A stretch of 64,000 nucleotides of DNA, from assembly GCA_933822405.4 (NCBI GenBank), contig CAKOGP040001858.1, positions 1 to 64,000 on the forward strand, given 5' to 3'. The first letter of the stretch is position 1. Every line of letters starts with the position of its first letter. The position numbers and the translations under genes are program-made. This document shows positions 43,281-54,200 of this stretch, piece by piece. A model generated the notes under the pieces. The model saw only the letters and a program-made list of their open reading frames with translations. It was not told the origin of the DNA and ran no database searches. Source of the DNA: Cylindrotheca closterium (taxonomy: Eukaryota; Bacillariophyta; Bacillariophyceae; Bacillariales; Bacillariaceae).

Positions 43281-43641
43281 TGCTTTGGATATATGGTTGA
43301 GGATAAGACTCTGAAGTGCGTATATTAAGGAGGGTTGCTGGTTTTGCAGCATTGTTGCCTGATCGAGATGAAGATTTCTGGTTGATGGTACATATGGTAT
43401 GTACGAGTATATCGTACGGTTCGAATTGGTCCGGCACTATCAGGGACTGGAATACTCATGCAAGTCAGTCACGAGCTTCTTTCGCTTCGGCAGAAAGTTG
43501 ATCACTTTTCTCATCCGGCGGAATTCTTGATGGGACATTTTCCATTGAGAGCCTGAGGAAGTGTGTGTGTTCCCAGATTCATTCTGCAATAGCACACCAC
43601 AATACAATCGTTCTATAATAGAGGAGCCTACCACGCCAACC

Positions 43642-44280
43642 ATGCCTTCCATCACGACCACACCACGTCTCTCGAGTAGGCAAACCGTTCGAGTTTTCGA
43701 GTCGAACTTTCTAAAGTACCTTTCCATCTACGATGGGGTGATCCGAAACACGATTACAGAAAACGAGCTTGATCTAGCATCTACCGTATTTGAAGATCAA
43801 GTCAGGCTGGTGCCCAAAACATCAGACAACACCAAGACCGTCAGCATGGACCAACTGAAAGCCATGATGCAACGTTACCTTCAATCAGGCACTCGATTTG
43901 AGCTCTTGGAAGTTCATCTTTTGAAACAAAGTAAGAACCAAAAGAACGGAGACATTTTCGATGATGAGACAGCATCGTCTACTTTTGACGATGGCACAAT
44001 CAGAATACAATACTCAGCTAGACTGGTCAAAGCCAATGGCGACTCTGAGATCGGAACCACACGAGTTACCCTCAGTTCCAGTGGCAGAATACAATCAGTC
44101 GTGGATGCACCATCATCCAAACTGGATGAAGAAATGTCTATCAATAGTGATGCTAGTAGCGAAGAGAATGAGTGTCGCAGCGAAATCGACAGCTCGGAAT
44201 TTCATCTTCTTGTAGGATTTGGATCATCCAACAAAGCAAATTCCTCAATCCTGCTCACACCCGTTTTCAGATCTCTGTAA
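43642..44280 (+). CDS. unknown protein, possibly NTF2-like fold
   Basis: A 212-residue intronless gene. The start in CCAACCATGCC context is chosen over an upstream extension that lacks ATG. Residues ~20-165 have an order suggesting an NTF2/SnoaL-like cone: helix FLKYLSIYDGVIRNTITENE, helix LDLASTVFEDQVRLV, MDQLKAMMQRYLQSGTRFELLEVHLLKQ, then strands IRIQYSARLVKANGDSEIGTTRVTLSSSGRIQSVVD. The C-terminus is acidic/Ser-rich. The fold guess comes from pattern only. It sits head to head with the small basic-protein gene, 361 bp apart. Confidence 0.6.
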   Translation: MPSITTTPRLSSRQTVRVFESNFLKYLSIYDGVIRNTITENELDLASTVFEDQVRLVPKTSDNTKTVSMDQLKAMMQRYLQSGTRFELLEVHLLKQSKNQKNGDIFDDETASSTFDDGTIRIQYSARLVKANGDSEIGTTRVTLSSSGRIQSVVDAPSSKLDEEMSINSDASSEENECRSEIDSSEFHLLVGFGSSNKANSSILLTPVFRSL

Positions 44281-45728
44281 CACTGGAGACGATGCTAGAG
44301 CTAGAATAATGTATTTTAAGATAGAACATAATTGAATAATTCAGGAACAACAGAAAGCGCAGTCAACATATTCTTTCTTCATCTATAGTTCATGGCGTCG
44401 GAAGCCAAGAACATGCCCAGTCAAACGGCGGGTCCTCGGATAGAATCATGGCTGGAACGCCAGCCATACGTAGCTGTGAACCTATACTCTTGCGTGAACT
44501 GTGAAAGCAAGCGCAAAACAAGAACTAATGTGATTACGACAACCGTCTTGGTAGATGGTGACTACGTACACGTACATGTATTCAAACAATTGGACTTGTG
44601 GTCGCATACGGTAGGTACAATCTGTTTGGTTTTTGGGATTGATTGATTCATTCATTCTTTCCCCGCTTTTATATGTTTACGTGTACAAGACGGGCCACAT
44701 TTATCGCGTTTTTTATATATAAAAAATTAGTTTCAAACATTTGTTTGTTGGAGAATGTTGTTTCACGCCATATTTACAGAAAAGACGAAAATATTGTACT
44801 GCATCATTTTATGGTACAAAACTAATAATATATATTTCATAATATATAATTGAAGCATCCACTGGTTCATTCCAAAGTACCAGCGCTGTAAAAGATAATC
44901 AAAAGACCACAAATTTGAATATGTATATGACAATAAGACATGCCAATCTGGTACTGTACTACAATTATAGTAGTAATTAGTTTAAAATGGTGAAAGACGC
45001 CGCTGCCCCGCCTTTGTTGGGATGATCAGTCTAGTGCCATCATCACGATACTGCATGCACCACCGAGTATTGCAATAAAAATTATTATTATTGGCAACAA
45101 CGGCTGTTCACATGTCTGACGGATATCGCTTGCTCCCCATATTTGAGCAGGGTGATGGATCACATGACACTGAAATTCCAAGCGAGGCTTCCGCTTTCCC
45201 TTTCAATTCTTTGGAAATAGTAAACTCCAATCGATGATCTTGTTCTTGTTCTTGAAGTAGGTACGCCAATCCCAAATCCTAAAGGGACCACTTATCTGGG
45301 ATCTTGCTGATCAGGGCGCGCTTACGAGCCTCGACCTGCCCATCCCACCCCCGTCGTCCCACCCAAACGATTCGTTTTAGGTGGCCAAACAAGACTGGAG
45401 GGAAACACCCAATCGCAGCAAGCCATGAAATCTTCTGGTTTCGCGTCGCCGATGCAACCTAGTGAGTGACCAATCCACTAGAAACCACAAAGGCAAACAC
45501 TAGCCTTCCGAAGGATCCCTCGGAAATGTGACAATAAAATATACGCGAAAGTGTAGACTCGCCAAAATGTCCTAAAAGAGAAAAGAAAAAAAAGTGAGAT
45601 CATGGTTCAGAAAGTAAATGCAATTGATGGGGTGAATTTCCAGGTAAAACTCTTTGATGGGTTGTTCGTGTGTTGTCGCACACTATTATCATACTTCATC
45701 TCTTTCAAAGTCGTAGCAAGAATGTGCT
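44281..45728. other. gene-poor stretch
   Basis: AT-rich from 44640 to 45000 with TATATA runs, then a more GC-rich part near 45250-45450. Apart from the short open frame at 44392-44646, nothing is recognised. Confidence 0.5.
44392..44646 (+). CDS. short open frame with stefin/cystatin-like pattern, possibly a relic
   Basis: 84 codons from ATGGCGTCGG to TGA. Residues ~43-68 (TRTNVITTTVLVDGDYVHVHVFKQL) follow the stefin pattern TNYxxKVxVGDxxxVHLRVFxxL of cysteine-protease inhibitors. The inhibitory QxVxG loop that should precede it is absent (KRKTR instead). The frame may be one exon, since a GTAGGT donor-like site follows at ~44610. A decayed or divergent cystatin is possible; chance similarity is not excluded. 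Confidence 0.3.
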   Translation: MASEAKNMPSQTAGPRIESWLERQPYVAVNLYSCVNCESKRKTRTNVITTTVLVDGDYVHVHVFKQLDLWSHTVGTICLVFGID

Positions 45729-47540
45729 TTAATTGGCACCTTTTCCTCGATTTACCACTCGGCGACTGTATCGTCGTCCTTTTTCCGTCATGCCAGATCC
45801 CAAAGCTTCAGTAGAAGGATCCTTCTTCTCTAGCGAAAGCTTGAGCTGTAGCCGTCGGCTGTAGCGCTTTCCAGATTCGGTCCATCCAGATCCCATTCCA
45901 TCAGAAGGAATATCATTAGTAGCTGCGTTGTCAGATTGCTCGGTTGGTGCTGCAAAAATCTCGCCATCGCTACCATCCTGCTCCAAAGAATCGAAGTCGT
46001 CATTAATCAATCCAGCATCAAAAGGCGACTCGTCAATGGTACTCAAGTCTTCTCCCTCTGGATCTTCGATATTGACATGAAGGGAAGGTTTGAATTCCTT
46101 CTTTTCGTTCACGTCGTCGACTTCTTCTTCTTCCTCCTCCTTTGGATCTTCGATAATGACAAGAAGGGTTGGTTCAAAATCGATCTCCTTTTCAGACATT
46201 TTCTCCTTCTGGCCCTTGCTTCTTCTCGCCCTTGCCTTGTTTGCCCACTTGGCTCTCTCGGCCTTGGTCATCTTGTTCAAATTTGCCTTCTCGCCCAAGA
46301 TCTCCTCGGCCTTCTTGACCCAAATAGCGTCAGCCTTGGCAAGACAAGTCGATCGTACATCGGCGATGATACCGTTGAATCCAGCATCCAACGACGAGTC
46401 AATGTGGCTCTCGTCGCCGTCTTCTTCTGGAACTTCGATAATGACAGGTAGCAAAGGAGTGAAGAGTTCGTTGGTTCGTTTGGCCCATGTTGCAGCGCAA
46501 GTTGGAACCGTAGATGATGAATTCATTTTGCGACGCTTGGTGGGTCTGGACGAAATAAGGCAGCAAGTTGCGGTTCGCTTGAGTGACAATGGTGCTTGTT
46601 CTTCCATGCAGGGCTCGTTGTCGTCGTCATCCAAATCCATTGGCACGGGAATATTGGAGAGCATGTCATGTAGGACCGTTGGAAGCATTTGTCGGTGATT
46701 CTCGAGCGCAATTGCAATGATTTCAGAGTCGACTTCACCATCAATAAATCCAGTATCCAAAGACGAGTCAATGTCACTCAAATCTTCTTCTGCTGGATCT
46801 TCGATAATGGTGGCAAGCACTGTAGGTTTGAAATCGATCTTCCAGCGTCGGGCATTCCGTCTCTTGACCTTGTGGTCAATTTGACGAATTAGCTGCCTTC
46901 GGGACTGAAGATCTTGCTCGTCGGGAATAAAGTTTCTCCTTCGAGTCTTAGGGGCAAATTCGACTCGGTTTGAAGAGGTTGGTCTGGGTGATCCCCAATC
47001 TTTTCTTGAAGGACGAAGAATGGACACAGGAGTATGTGGAACGAATCTCACTGTGTTCTCTATCTCTGGAATCACTTCGTCGCGAAGTTGGATGCGCCAT
47101 TGAATCAGACCCCAGCATTCCCTGCGAGATTGTAGCTCTTGCTTGTTTGGGACAAAGGTTCGACGAAAGATTTTGGCGAAACGGACATGGTTTGCTTTTC
47201 TGGTGAACACACCCAACCAACTTCGGTTTTTCTTGCGAGACGACCCTTCTGGACGACGAAGGATGGAAACAGGAGGCTGTCGTCTGTTCCATTGCCTGCA
47301 AAGTCTCTGATAGGTTCGGTAAGTGTCGAGTACCATGTACCGAAGTAACACAATTGCGACTGCACAAACCAAACCGGTAATAATAGTTTCTTGAACTAGT
47401 TGTTCTTGTTGTTGAGTGATGGCACTCATTCGAGGTAACTTGGGAAAGCTGATGCTTTTCAAGCTTTCTTGATTGACAAAGGTAGTGATGTAGTTGGTCA
47501 TGATTGCTGTTGTTGCTGTTGTTGATTCAAAGAGGTTCAT
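45729..47540 (-). CDS. unknown single-pass membrane protein with internal repeats
   Basis: 603 residues starting MNLFES; the frame opens earlier only with non-ATG codons. One membrane span lies at ~50-70 (ETIITGLVCAVAIVLLRYMVL). After it come two copies of a basic unit (PVSILR(R)P ... (V/E)F(A/V)xKxxRRxF(V/I)P(N/D)(K/E)Q(E/D)LQSRR) and a third shorter PVSIL copy. Four acidic units follow with the core F(K/E)P(T/S)LxVxIEDPxEEDxxxIDSSLDAGF. The C-terminus has a duplicated GSG(W/M)TE(S/K)G(K/R)RYSRR. No known domain. It is divergent from the LRR gene at 48103 with ~560 bp between starts. Confidence 0.7.
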   Translation of the reverse strand: MNLFESTTATTAIMTNYITTFVNQESLKSISFPKLPRMSAITQQQEQLVQETIITGLVCAVAIVLLRYMVLDTYRTYQRLCRQWNRRQPPVSILRRPEGSSRKKNRSWLGVFTRKANHVRFAKIFRRTFVPNKQELQSRRECWGLIQWRIQLRDEVIPEIENTVRFVPHTPVSILRPSRKDWGSPRPTSSNRVEFAPKTRRRNFIPDEQDLQSRRQLIRQIDHKVKRRNARRWKIDFKPTVLATIIEDPAEEDLSDIDSSLDTGFIDGEVDSEIIAIALENHRQMLPTVLHDMLSNIPVPMDLDDDDNEPCMEEQAPLSLKRTATCCLISSRPTKRRKMNSSSTVPTCAATWAKRTNELFTPLLPVIIEVPEEDGDESHIDSSLDAGFNGIIADVRSTCLAKADAIWVKKAEEILGEKANLNKMTKAERAKWANKARARRSKGQKEKMSEKEIDFEPTLLVIIEDPKEEEEEEVDDVNEKKEFKPSLHVNIEDPEGEDLSTIDESPFDAGLINDDFDSLEQDGSDGEIFAAPTEQSDNAATNDIPSDGMGSGWTESGKRYSRRLQLKLSLEKKDPSTEALGSGMTEKGRRYSRRVVNRGKGAN

Positions 47541-48102
47541 AATGGAAATTGTGAGGTGTTGCGTTGAGGCGGTGTGGAGTGAAAACCACGGAGGGTTGGA
47601 GATCGCCAATTTGCCGTGTTTTTAACACGATTGACTCCTTCGAATCCTCGTTTGGTGGTTGATGGTGTTTTGTAGGGTGGATTGTTTTGATGTCATGGTG
47701 GATTCATGATACTGATTGTAGAGTTTTGGAAGGTTAGATCATTGTCAATCAATATATATATATATATATGACGAAAGATGTCGACTGCATCTTCATTATC
47801 GTACAGTGGGTCATTGATGGGTCGGTCGGATCGTTGACGGGCGTAATACGAGTATTCATATTTGTATCTACGTACACGTGTACAGTATGCACAAAGTATG
47901 GTGTGCGCGCTTGAGAATTCAAAATCTGCGTATTTCAACGTAGCGTTTGTACTGGCCGGCCGAGAAATCAAATCTTGCGAGTATAACCTTCAGTAAAAAT
48001 AAGACCATATATTATAATACGCTGTGCGGGTCGTGGCAATAAAAAGTAGAAGAACGACGAGAACACCATCACAAAGATTACAACAGCATGTAAACAATAG
48101 CC
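47541..48102. other. divergent upstream region
   Basis: Contains a (TA)n run at ~47751-47768 and a TACGTACACGTGTACAG palindromic region near 47869-47885. No gene seen. Confidence 0.5.
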
Positions 48103-50286
48103 ATGAAAAGAGGAAACAGCGGAAACCACGAATCTGATGATAGAAACCAAAATGGCAGTGAAAGGAAGCAAGTGGTGGAAACAACAGGTGCTCTTGGAAG
48201 CTCTCGCACAGAAATTGCAGAGTCCTTCAAGTCGGAAGATGGTACCGTTGATAATAATAGAACAAGCGTAACACTGTCACCCAAAATGATTCAAGATCAA
48301 CGAATCAAGGAAATGGAACATGAAAGGAGGGAAAGGGCAAAGCAGCAACGACAGCAAGAATTGCGGCATAATCCTATGGTTGAAGAATCGTCGCCTGATG
48401 AAACATCTTCAGCCACTTCTGTGATCAACCATTCGTCATCAGAAGACGATCATCGTACTCGCAGTGGCGGTAGCCAATCTCGCCCATATCCAAATCAAAT
48501 GGAGAAGTATTGGGACAAACAATTTGGAAGAGAAAGCGTTAAATCCAAGACTGACAGGGACAACTTATTTGCATCTGTAATGTCATCAGTCTCGACCTTG
48601 GACGCGAACATGGACGCTCCCAATGACGACCCCGTGTTGAAGCAGGGTGAGAGGAAGAATAACATAAGACCAATTCCTGTCGCCCCGGGCGCGTATGCCC
48701 AAGTGGGTCCTACTGCTGGAGCAAACAATACTGATGGCGGGAGCGCATCTCCGTTGGACGAAGAGAATGCATCTCCATTGGAGACTAGGACATCTAGCAA
48801 TTTGGTGCATGCAAACAAAGTGGATGACGCTCAAGCCATTGTGGATGCCACTGATGTTCAGCGAGATAACTTCAAACGTCGACTTTTGATTGGCGCCGTA
48901 TTCATTTTTGCGGTTTCATTGGCACTCGGATTGTACTTTGGTCTCAACTCAAACAAGTCGCAAGTGGGCGCACCGGATTGTGATGGCATCTGCTGTGCTC
49001 ATTACGAGGTTCCTATTGGTCATCTCGCTCCGCTGAGCTGCTCTTGTTTCGGGACTACGCAGCTCATATATGATCGTCATGATGGATTTGAGCAACACAA
49101 TTTCGACAAAGCAAAGTCCTACTTTATGGAATTACTCACATCACAAGAGAAAATTATGATATCTTCGGAATCGATGAAAGGTAACAACATATCCTTCGTA
49201 AGTTCTGCAATGCAGGAGCTGGAACTAATGCAAGGCAACTCTTGCCATCCCTACGACCAAGTCCTACTCATGTTTGCAAGCAATGTGACATTTGAAATGT
49301 ATATGAACAAGAGGAGATCATCGATTCGAAACAGTCACCTGATGCTTGCGTCTCTGTTTATTGCAACCAACGGAATAAACTGGACCCAGTCGAAAGGATG
49401 GTTTGATGTCGTGGCGGAAGATGAAGAAGACTCTGAAGATGAAGTCTTTGATTTATGTGACTGGTTTGGTTTGCAGTGCCTGTTTGAAAATCATGCCAAT
49501 GTTTTGGATTTGAGCGAGAATAATTTGAACGGGACATTGTCGCCAATGCTCTTCTTGTTCACAGGCCTACAAGAACTTGACGTTTCCGGAAACCTGGCGC
49601 TATCGGGGAGGATTCCAAATGAAATTGGTAATCTTTTCCAGCTGACAAGTCTATCAATCGCTGAAACGAATCTATATGGTACTATTCCTTCCGAATTAGC
49701 GAGTATCCGTCAGTTGCACGAGCTGACTTTGGTTGGACATGATGATCCCTGTTCTGGGTGCCACGGCGAGATTCCGCCTAGTTTGTTTGACAATCCATTT
49801 CTCCGATCAGTTGACATATCTTTACATGGGCTCGTGTCCCCGTTACCATCGGAAATACAGCTTGCGAGCAATCTCCGTACCTTGACGCTTTCTGCAGCCG
49901 GCCTTATAGGGCTCATCCCCACTGAAATCGGGGTTCTGACCTCGTTGAAAGTACTGGACCTCTCCTACAATAAGTTCGACTTTGGTGGGTCGATACCATC
50001 CGAGCTTTCAAATCTACCCGAGCTTGTATTTCTGAACGTTGCATACTCCGGATTGAATGAGACGATCCCTGAGTCCTTTTGCGACGTGCACGCCAATACA
50101 ACCAAAACCCAGCTTCTTGTGGCAACGAGCTGTCAGCATCCTCTTTGCAGTTGCTGCCGCAACTTAACTGGTAGAATCACAACGGCTTCTGGAGGTTACA
50201 TGATTGACATCACATGTGTTCAACCTAACCATGATTGGATGGAGGAGTTGGCCGAATGCACCGATGAGTGGTGGCTTGATGATTGA
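48103..50286 (+). CDS. type II-like transmembrane protein with plant-type leucine-rich repeats, no kinase
   Basis: A 727-residue intronless gene. Residues 1-255 are a long disordered, charged cytosolic region including a Gln/Arg-rich helix (RRERAKQQRQQELR). One membrane span lies at ~260-283 (LLIGAVFIFAVSLALGLYFGL). The outer part begins with a Cys-rich cap (CDGICCAHYEVP...LSCSC) and a helical segment, then LRRs from ~460 to ~690 of the LxxLxLSxNxLxGxIPxEI type (e.g. LDLSENNLNGTLSP; LSGRIPNEIGNLFQL). A Cys-rich C-terminal cap (CQHPLCSCC) closes it. Many diatoms carry large families with this layout, presumed surface recognition or adhesion proteins. There is no signal peptide, consistent with the span acting as a signal anchor. 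Ligand unknown. Confidence 0.88.
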   Translation: MKRGNSGNHESDDRNQNGSERKQVVETTGALGSSRTEIAESFKSEDGTVDNNRTSVTLSPKMIQDQRIKEMEHERRERAKQQRQQELRHNPMVEESSPDETSSATSVINHSSSEDDHRTRSGGSQSRPYPNQMEKYWDKQFGRESVKSKTDRDNLFASVMSSVSTLDANMDAPNDDPVLKQGERKNNIRPIPVAPGAYAQVGPTAGANNTDGGSASPLDEENASPLETRTSSNLVHANKVDDAQAIVDATDVQRDNFKRRLLIGAVFIFAVSLALGLYFGLNSNKSQVGAPDCDGICCAHYEVPIGHLAPLSCSCFGTTQLIYDRHDGFEQHNFDKAKSYFMELLTSQEKIMISSESMKGNNISFVSSAMQELELMQGNSCHPYDQVLLMFASNVTFEMYMNKRRSSIRNSHLMLASLFIATNGINWTQSKGWFDVVAEDEEDSEDEVFDLCDWFGLQCLFENHANVLDLSENNLNGTLSPMLFLFTGLQELDVSGNLALSGRIPNEIGNLFQLTSLSIAETNLYGTIPSELASIRQLHELTLVGHDDPCSGCHGEIPPSLFDNPFLRSVDISLHGLVSPLPSEIQLASNLRTLTLSAAGLIGLIPTEIGVLTSLKVLDLSYNKFDFGGSIPSELSNLPELVFLNVAYSGLNETIPESFCDVHANTTKTQLLVATSCQHPLCSCCRNLTGRITTASGGYMIDITCVQPNHDWMEELAECTDEWWLDD

Positions 50287-51265
50287 GGTCTTTGTGGAAA
50301 GGTGCATTGCTATATATTGACGACACAGAATGAGTATAGGAGAGCAGAATTCATTCAAGGATTTTATTGCTATTTCAGATAGAACGAAGTATACTAGAAT
50401 ACACACTAGTCTGATCATTAGGAATTTGAATTCTTGACTTTTATTCTAAATAGTTGCATTAGTTGCAAGACCATTTGCGTTCTGAAGACAGACGTGGTGG
50501 AGGGTCGAGTTTTTGGTGATATGACAGTTCGATGAGAGGCTTCAGATCCTGAGATGGAACATTGAACACACACCAGAAACGTATGTTATTTCAGCTTCCT
50601 GGTCTCTGGCGGGGGCAAACCTTGTTGAGCGATGAAGAGGCGAAAGGTTATATGTGGACTCACCAGAAGTGATCCTTTTCATATGAATGCTCCCGATCGT
50701 GGAATGTTGTGATCATCTCCTAGAACGTCGGAGGATTGATTCATTCCGGGATATGAGGAATGTTGGGGGAATGTTGGGGGAATGTTGGGGGAATGCGGCA
50801 ATGGGCGGCAGCAGGCTGTAGATTCTTCGAGTGTTGCCTCCTGTGTGAACAACCGGGTTGTGCTTCCTAATTGCTCTGAACCGTTTAAAATAAAGCAGTG
50901 ATATGCGTGATGCCTATTTTCACTTGATGGCAAAAGCAAGAATCCCGTGAAGTGTCTCCATTGTGCACAAAGTACTCTATATGTCCCACATGTCAGTTTC
51001 GAAGCTATGTGATGTGGGTATTGTTGCTCTATTGATGCGACAGCATTTCGTGGGAAAGATGAGGATCGAGATACTGTATAGCTATCATTCAAAATACTTC
51101 ATGACTGTAGATATTATGTAAGATCTGGCTTCCGCCATTATTGATTCATCCGACTAAAATTGGCGATTGATGAGGACGCGTTCAGCGATTAGCATGGAAA
51201 TTTGAGTTGTAGGTTGTAGAGTTGTGCACTATCCCACCACACACGCCACACGAAGAGACACCACG
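50287..51265. other. gene-free stretch with a short minisatellite
   Basis: Near 50760-50796 an 11-bp unit (GGGGGAATGTT) is repeated three times. Open frames here lack features. The last ~60 bp is the 5' leader of the next gene. Confidence 0.55.
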
Positions 51266-54200
51266 ATGCCCACCATCATGGCATCAAACGATGCAATTGA
51301 CCGCAAGGTTTTGGATGCCGCCGAGAAGGAGACAACTGGAGCTGGTCTTCAGAAGAAAGCATGTGTTGGCGCAAAGGAAATCGCCACTAGTGTCGATCTA
51401 GATCCGGCATCAGACGAAGACCGTCAAGCCCAAAACACACAACAAGGGGGGGATACCATAGACAATGGGAATGAAGATCGTCAGATTGAGGAAGGAGCAG
51501 TGGGTTCAGTAGCATCTCATGGCGGTGACGACGGTGCACAAGCAGAAGAAAAGGAAAAAGAGGAAGCCACTGTCAAAATCACGGCATCAGAAGAATCCAA
51601 GGAAGCCTCAAAGAGGTTCCGCGACGAGCATGTCAAGATTGGTAAGTCAGACAGGAATATTTTGGAGAACCCCACAGAGCTATATCTGCAAATTCAGCAC
51701 AAAAAGTGGGACGATGCTCTAAAACAAGTAAAGAAGAACGCATCAGAAGCATCGGAATGGATATATCGAAAGGACAAGAAAGGGAATATGATGTGGCGTC
51801 TACTGCCACTTCACGCATCCATCATCCTAAATGCACCCGAAACATTGGTCAAGGCTATTCTCTCAGCTTATCCCCGCGGAGTTCAGTGTCAAGATGATCT
51901 GGGAATGCTACCAATTCATCTGGCCTTTCGAGCAGGTATCTCGCCGACCATTGCGAAATTGCTATTGCAAGCATATCCACAGGCTACAGAAGTTAGGGAT
52001 TTCAAGGGACGCAGACCATTGGGTCTAGCACAGGCATCTTCGTCTCCCCATCGCATGGAATTTTTGCATTTGCTGAAACCACAACCAGTTACTTCTTTCA
52101 CCAAAGAAGATTTGGTTGCAGCGAGTGCTGAAGCTGTTGCTGCTGCGACGGAAGAGAAGCAAGCAGCCTTTAACAAACAGATTGAGCATATGAAGAGGGT
52201 TTATCAGGAAGAGATCGAGCGAATGCAAACTGAAGCAGCAAAAATGGATGAAACCAATAGGGCTCTTCAAGAATCACTGGCCCGTAAAGCAGACAAGGAA
52301 AATGAAGAGAGCTTAAAAGCCATCGATGCGAAAATCGAAGACAACTCGAAAGCCAAGGAATGTGCTGAAAAGCAAGACCCAGTTGATGCAAAAGAAGCAG
52401 AAGACGATTTTGCAACTCTTGCTGCGGTACATACAAAGCTAGCACTAATGGAGAAGGCCCACAAAAAAGAGATTTCAGGCATCGTAGCCGAGGCTGAATC
52501 GAAAGAAGAACAATTGGAAAAGCTCGTGATTGAGCACTTTAAGGCTCTCGAGGAAGTTAAAAGCAAGATGGGTGAGATGGAAGATGATCATAAACATGTG
52601 ATCAATCGCTTAATCGACGAGCAAAAGATGAAGCTGAAGGAGACCCAGATTGAATATGAAGGAGGAAACTCCAAGCTTATTAAAGAACTCCGAGCGAAGA
52701 TAAGCGAAATCTCAGCAGCTCACGAAACCGAGGTCAATCAAATCAAGGGAAAATTTGCTCTACAACAGGCAAAACTTGAAGCCGAGATTACAGAAGAGCG
52801 TAGAACATATCAGAAGAAATTGAACGAGTTGAAGGACTCCTCGGACGAAAAGTCTGAATGTGGTGCCACTTCTCTCTGTGGGGATCTTGAAACAGTTGCC
52901 AGTGAGACAGAGAACAAGAATGCCATGAAAATTGCGGAACTCGAAACCAAGCTAGAGGCACTACAGCAGGCCAAAAGTGATCTCGAGAAATCGCAACTGA
53001 AAGAAATGAAGGCACTCAAGGAAACGGCTACAGCAGAAGTGAATAAACTACAAAAATCACTGAAAAATCTCGAAACCATTTCTAGTGAGACAGAGAACAA
53101 GAATGCCCTGAAAATAACGGAACTCGAAACCAAGCTAGAGGCACTACAACAGGCCAAAAGTGATCTTGAGAAATCGCAATCGAAAGAAATGAAGGCAATC
53201 AAGGGAAAGGCTACAGCAGAAGTGAATAAACTACAAAAGTCTCTGAAAGATATTGAGACCGTTGCCAGCGAGACGGAGCACAAGAATGTTATGAGAATTG
53301 CGGAACTCGAATCCAATCTAGAGGCACAAGAAAAGGCCAAAAGCGATCTAGAGAAATCGCTCCTGACAGAAATGAAGGCACTCAAGGAAAAGGCTACAGC
53401 AGAATTGGATCAACTACAAAGATCACTGAAAGAACTTCAAGACAAAGCCGCCAAGCAATCTGCTGAGGCGGATGCAGCGATGGAGGACTTGAAGAGTCAA
53501 TTGAACACTCTTGTTGGTTCTAAGAAAGAATCTACGCAAGCCCTTTCTGAAACATTGGATCTTTTGGAGAGTCAGGAAATGCACTGGACAGAAGAGAACA
53601 AAGGACTGAATGCAAAGATTGAGGAGGCCGATGCTGCTTTGAATTCCAAGAATGAGCTCATCACGAACCTGCAAGCACTCCTAGATGACAAGACAAAAAA
53701 AAATGAAAAGGCGAAACAAAGCTTTCAAGCACGTGAATCCGAGCTGCTAAAAACAATTGAAGAGTTGGAGGCGGATATCAATTCCATGACTATGGATCTG
53801 GAAGTGGAAACAGCAAAGACGAAGCTGCTTCAAGCTGAAGTTAATCAGCTAGGAAACAAATCAGAGTCCATGCAAGCAACAATTGATGCAGAGAAAGAGG
53901 CCAGTGAGATACAGAACGAAGAACACAAGAAAGAACTGGCGCAGTTGGAGTCCAAGATGAGAACAATTGAGGTGGATTTGGCCGCAGAAAGGACACAGAC
54001 TGGCCTTCTTCAAGTTCAGATCCATCAGCTGAAGGACAAGGAGCTTTCCATGAAAGAGACCCTAAAAGCTGAGAAAGAAACAAATGACATCTTGACACAG
54101 CAGTTGGAAGAAACAACAAGCAAATCAGAGTCCATGCAGGCAGCAATTGATGCAGAGAAGGAGGCCAGTGACATGCAGAACGAAGAACACAAGAAAGAAC

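Noticed and set aside
50679..51092. 137-codon minus-strand open frame over the 11-bp minisatellite
   Set aside because: Composition is driven by the repeat, with no domain or good start.
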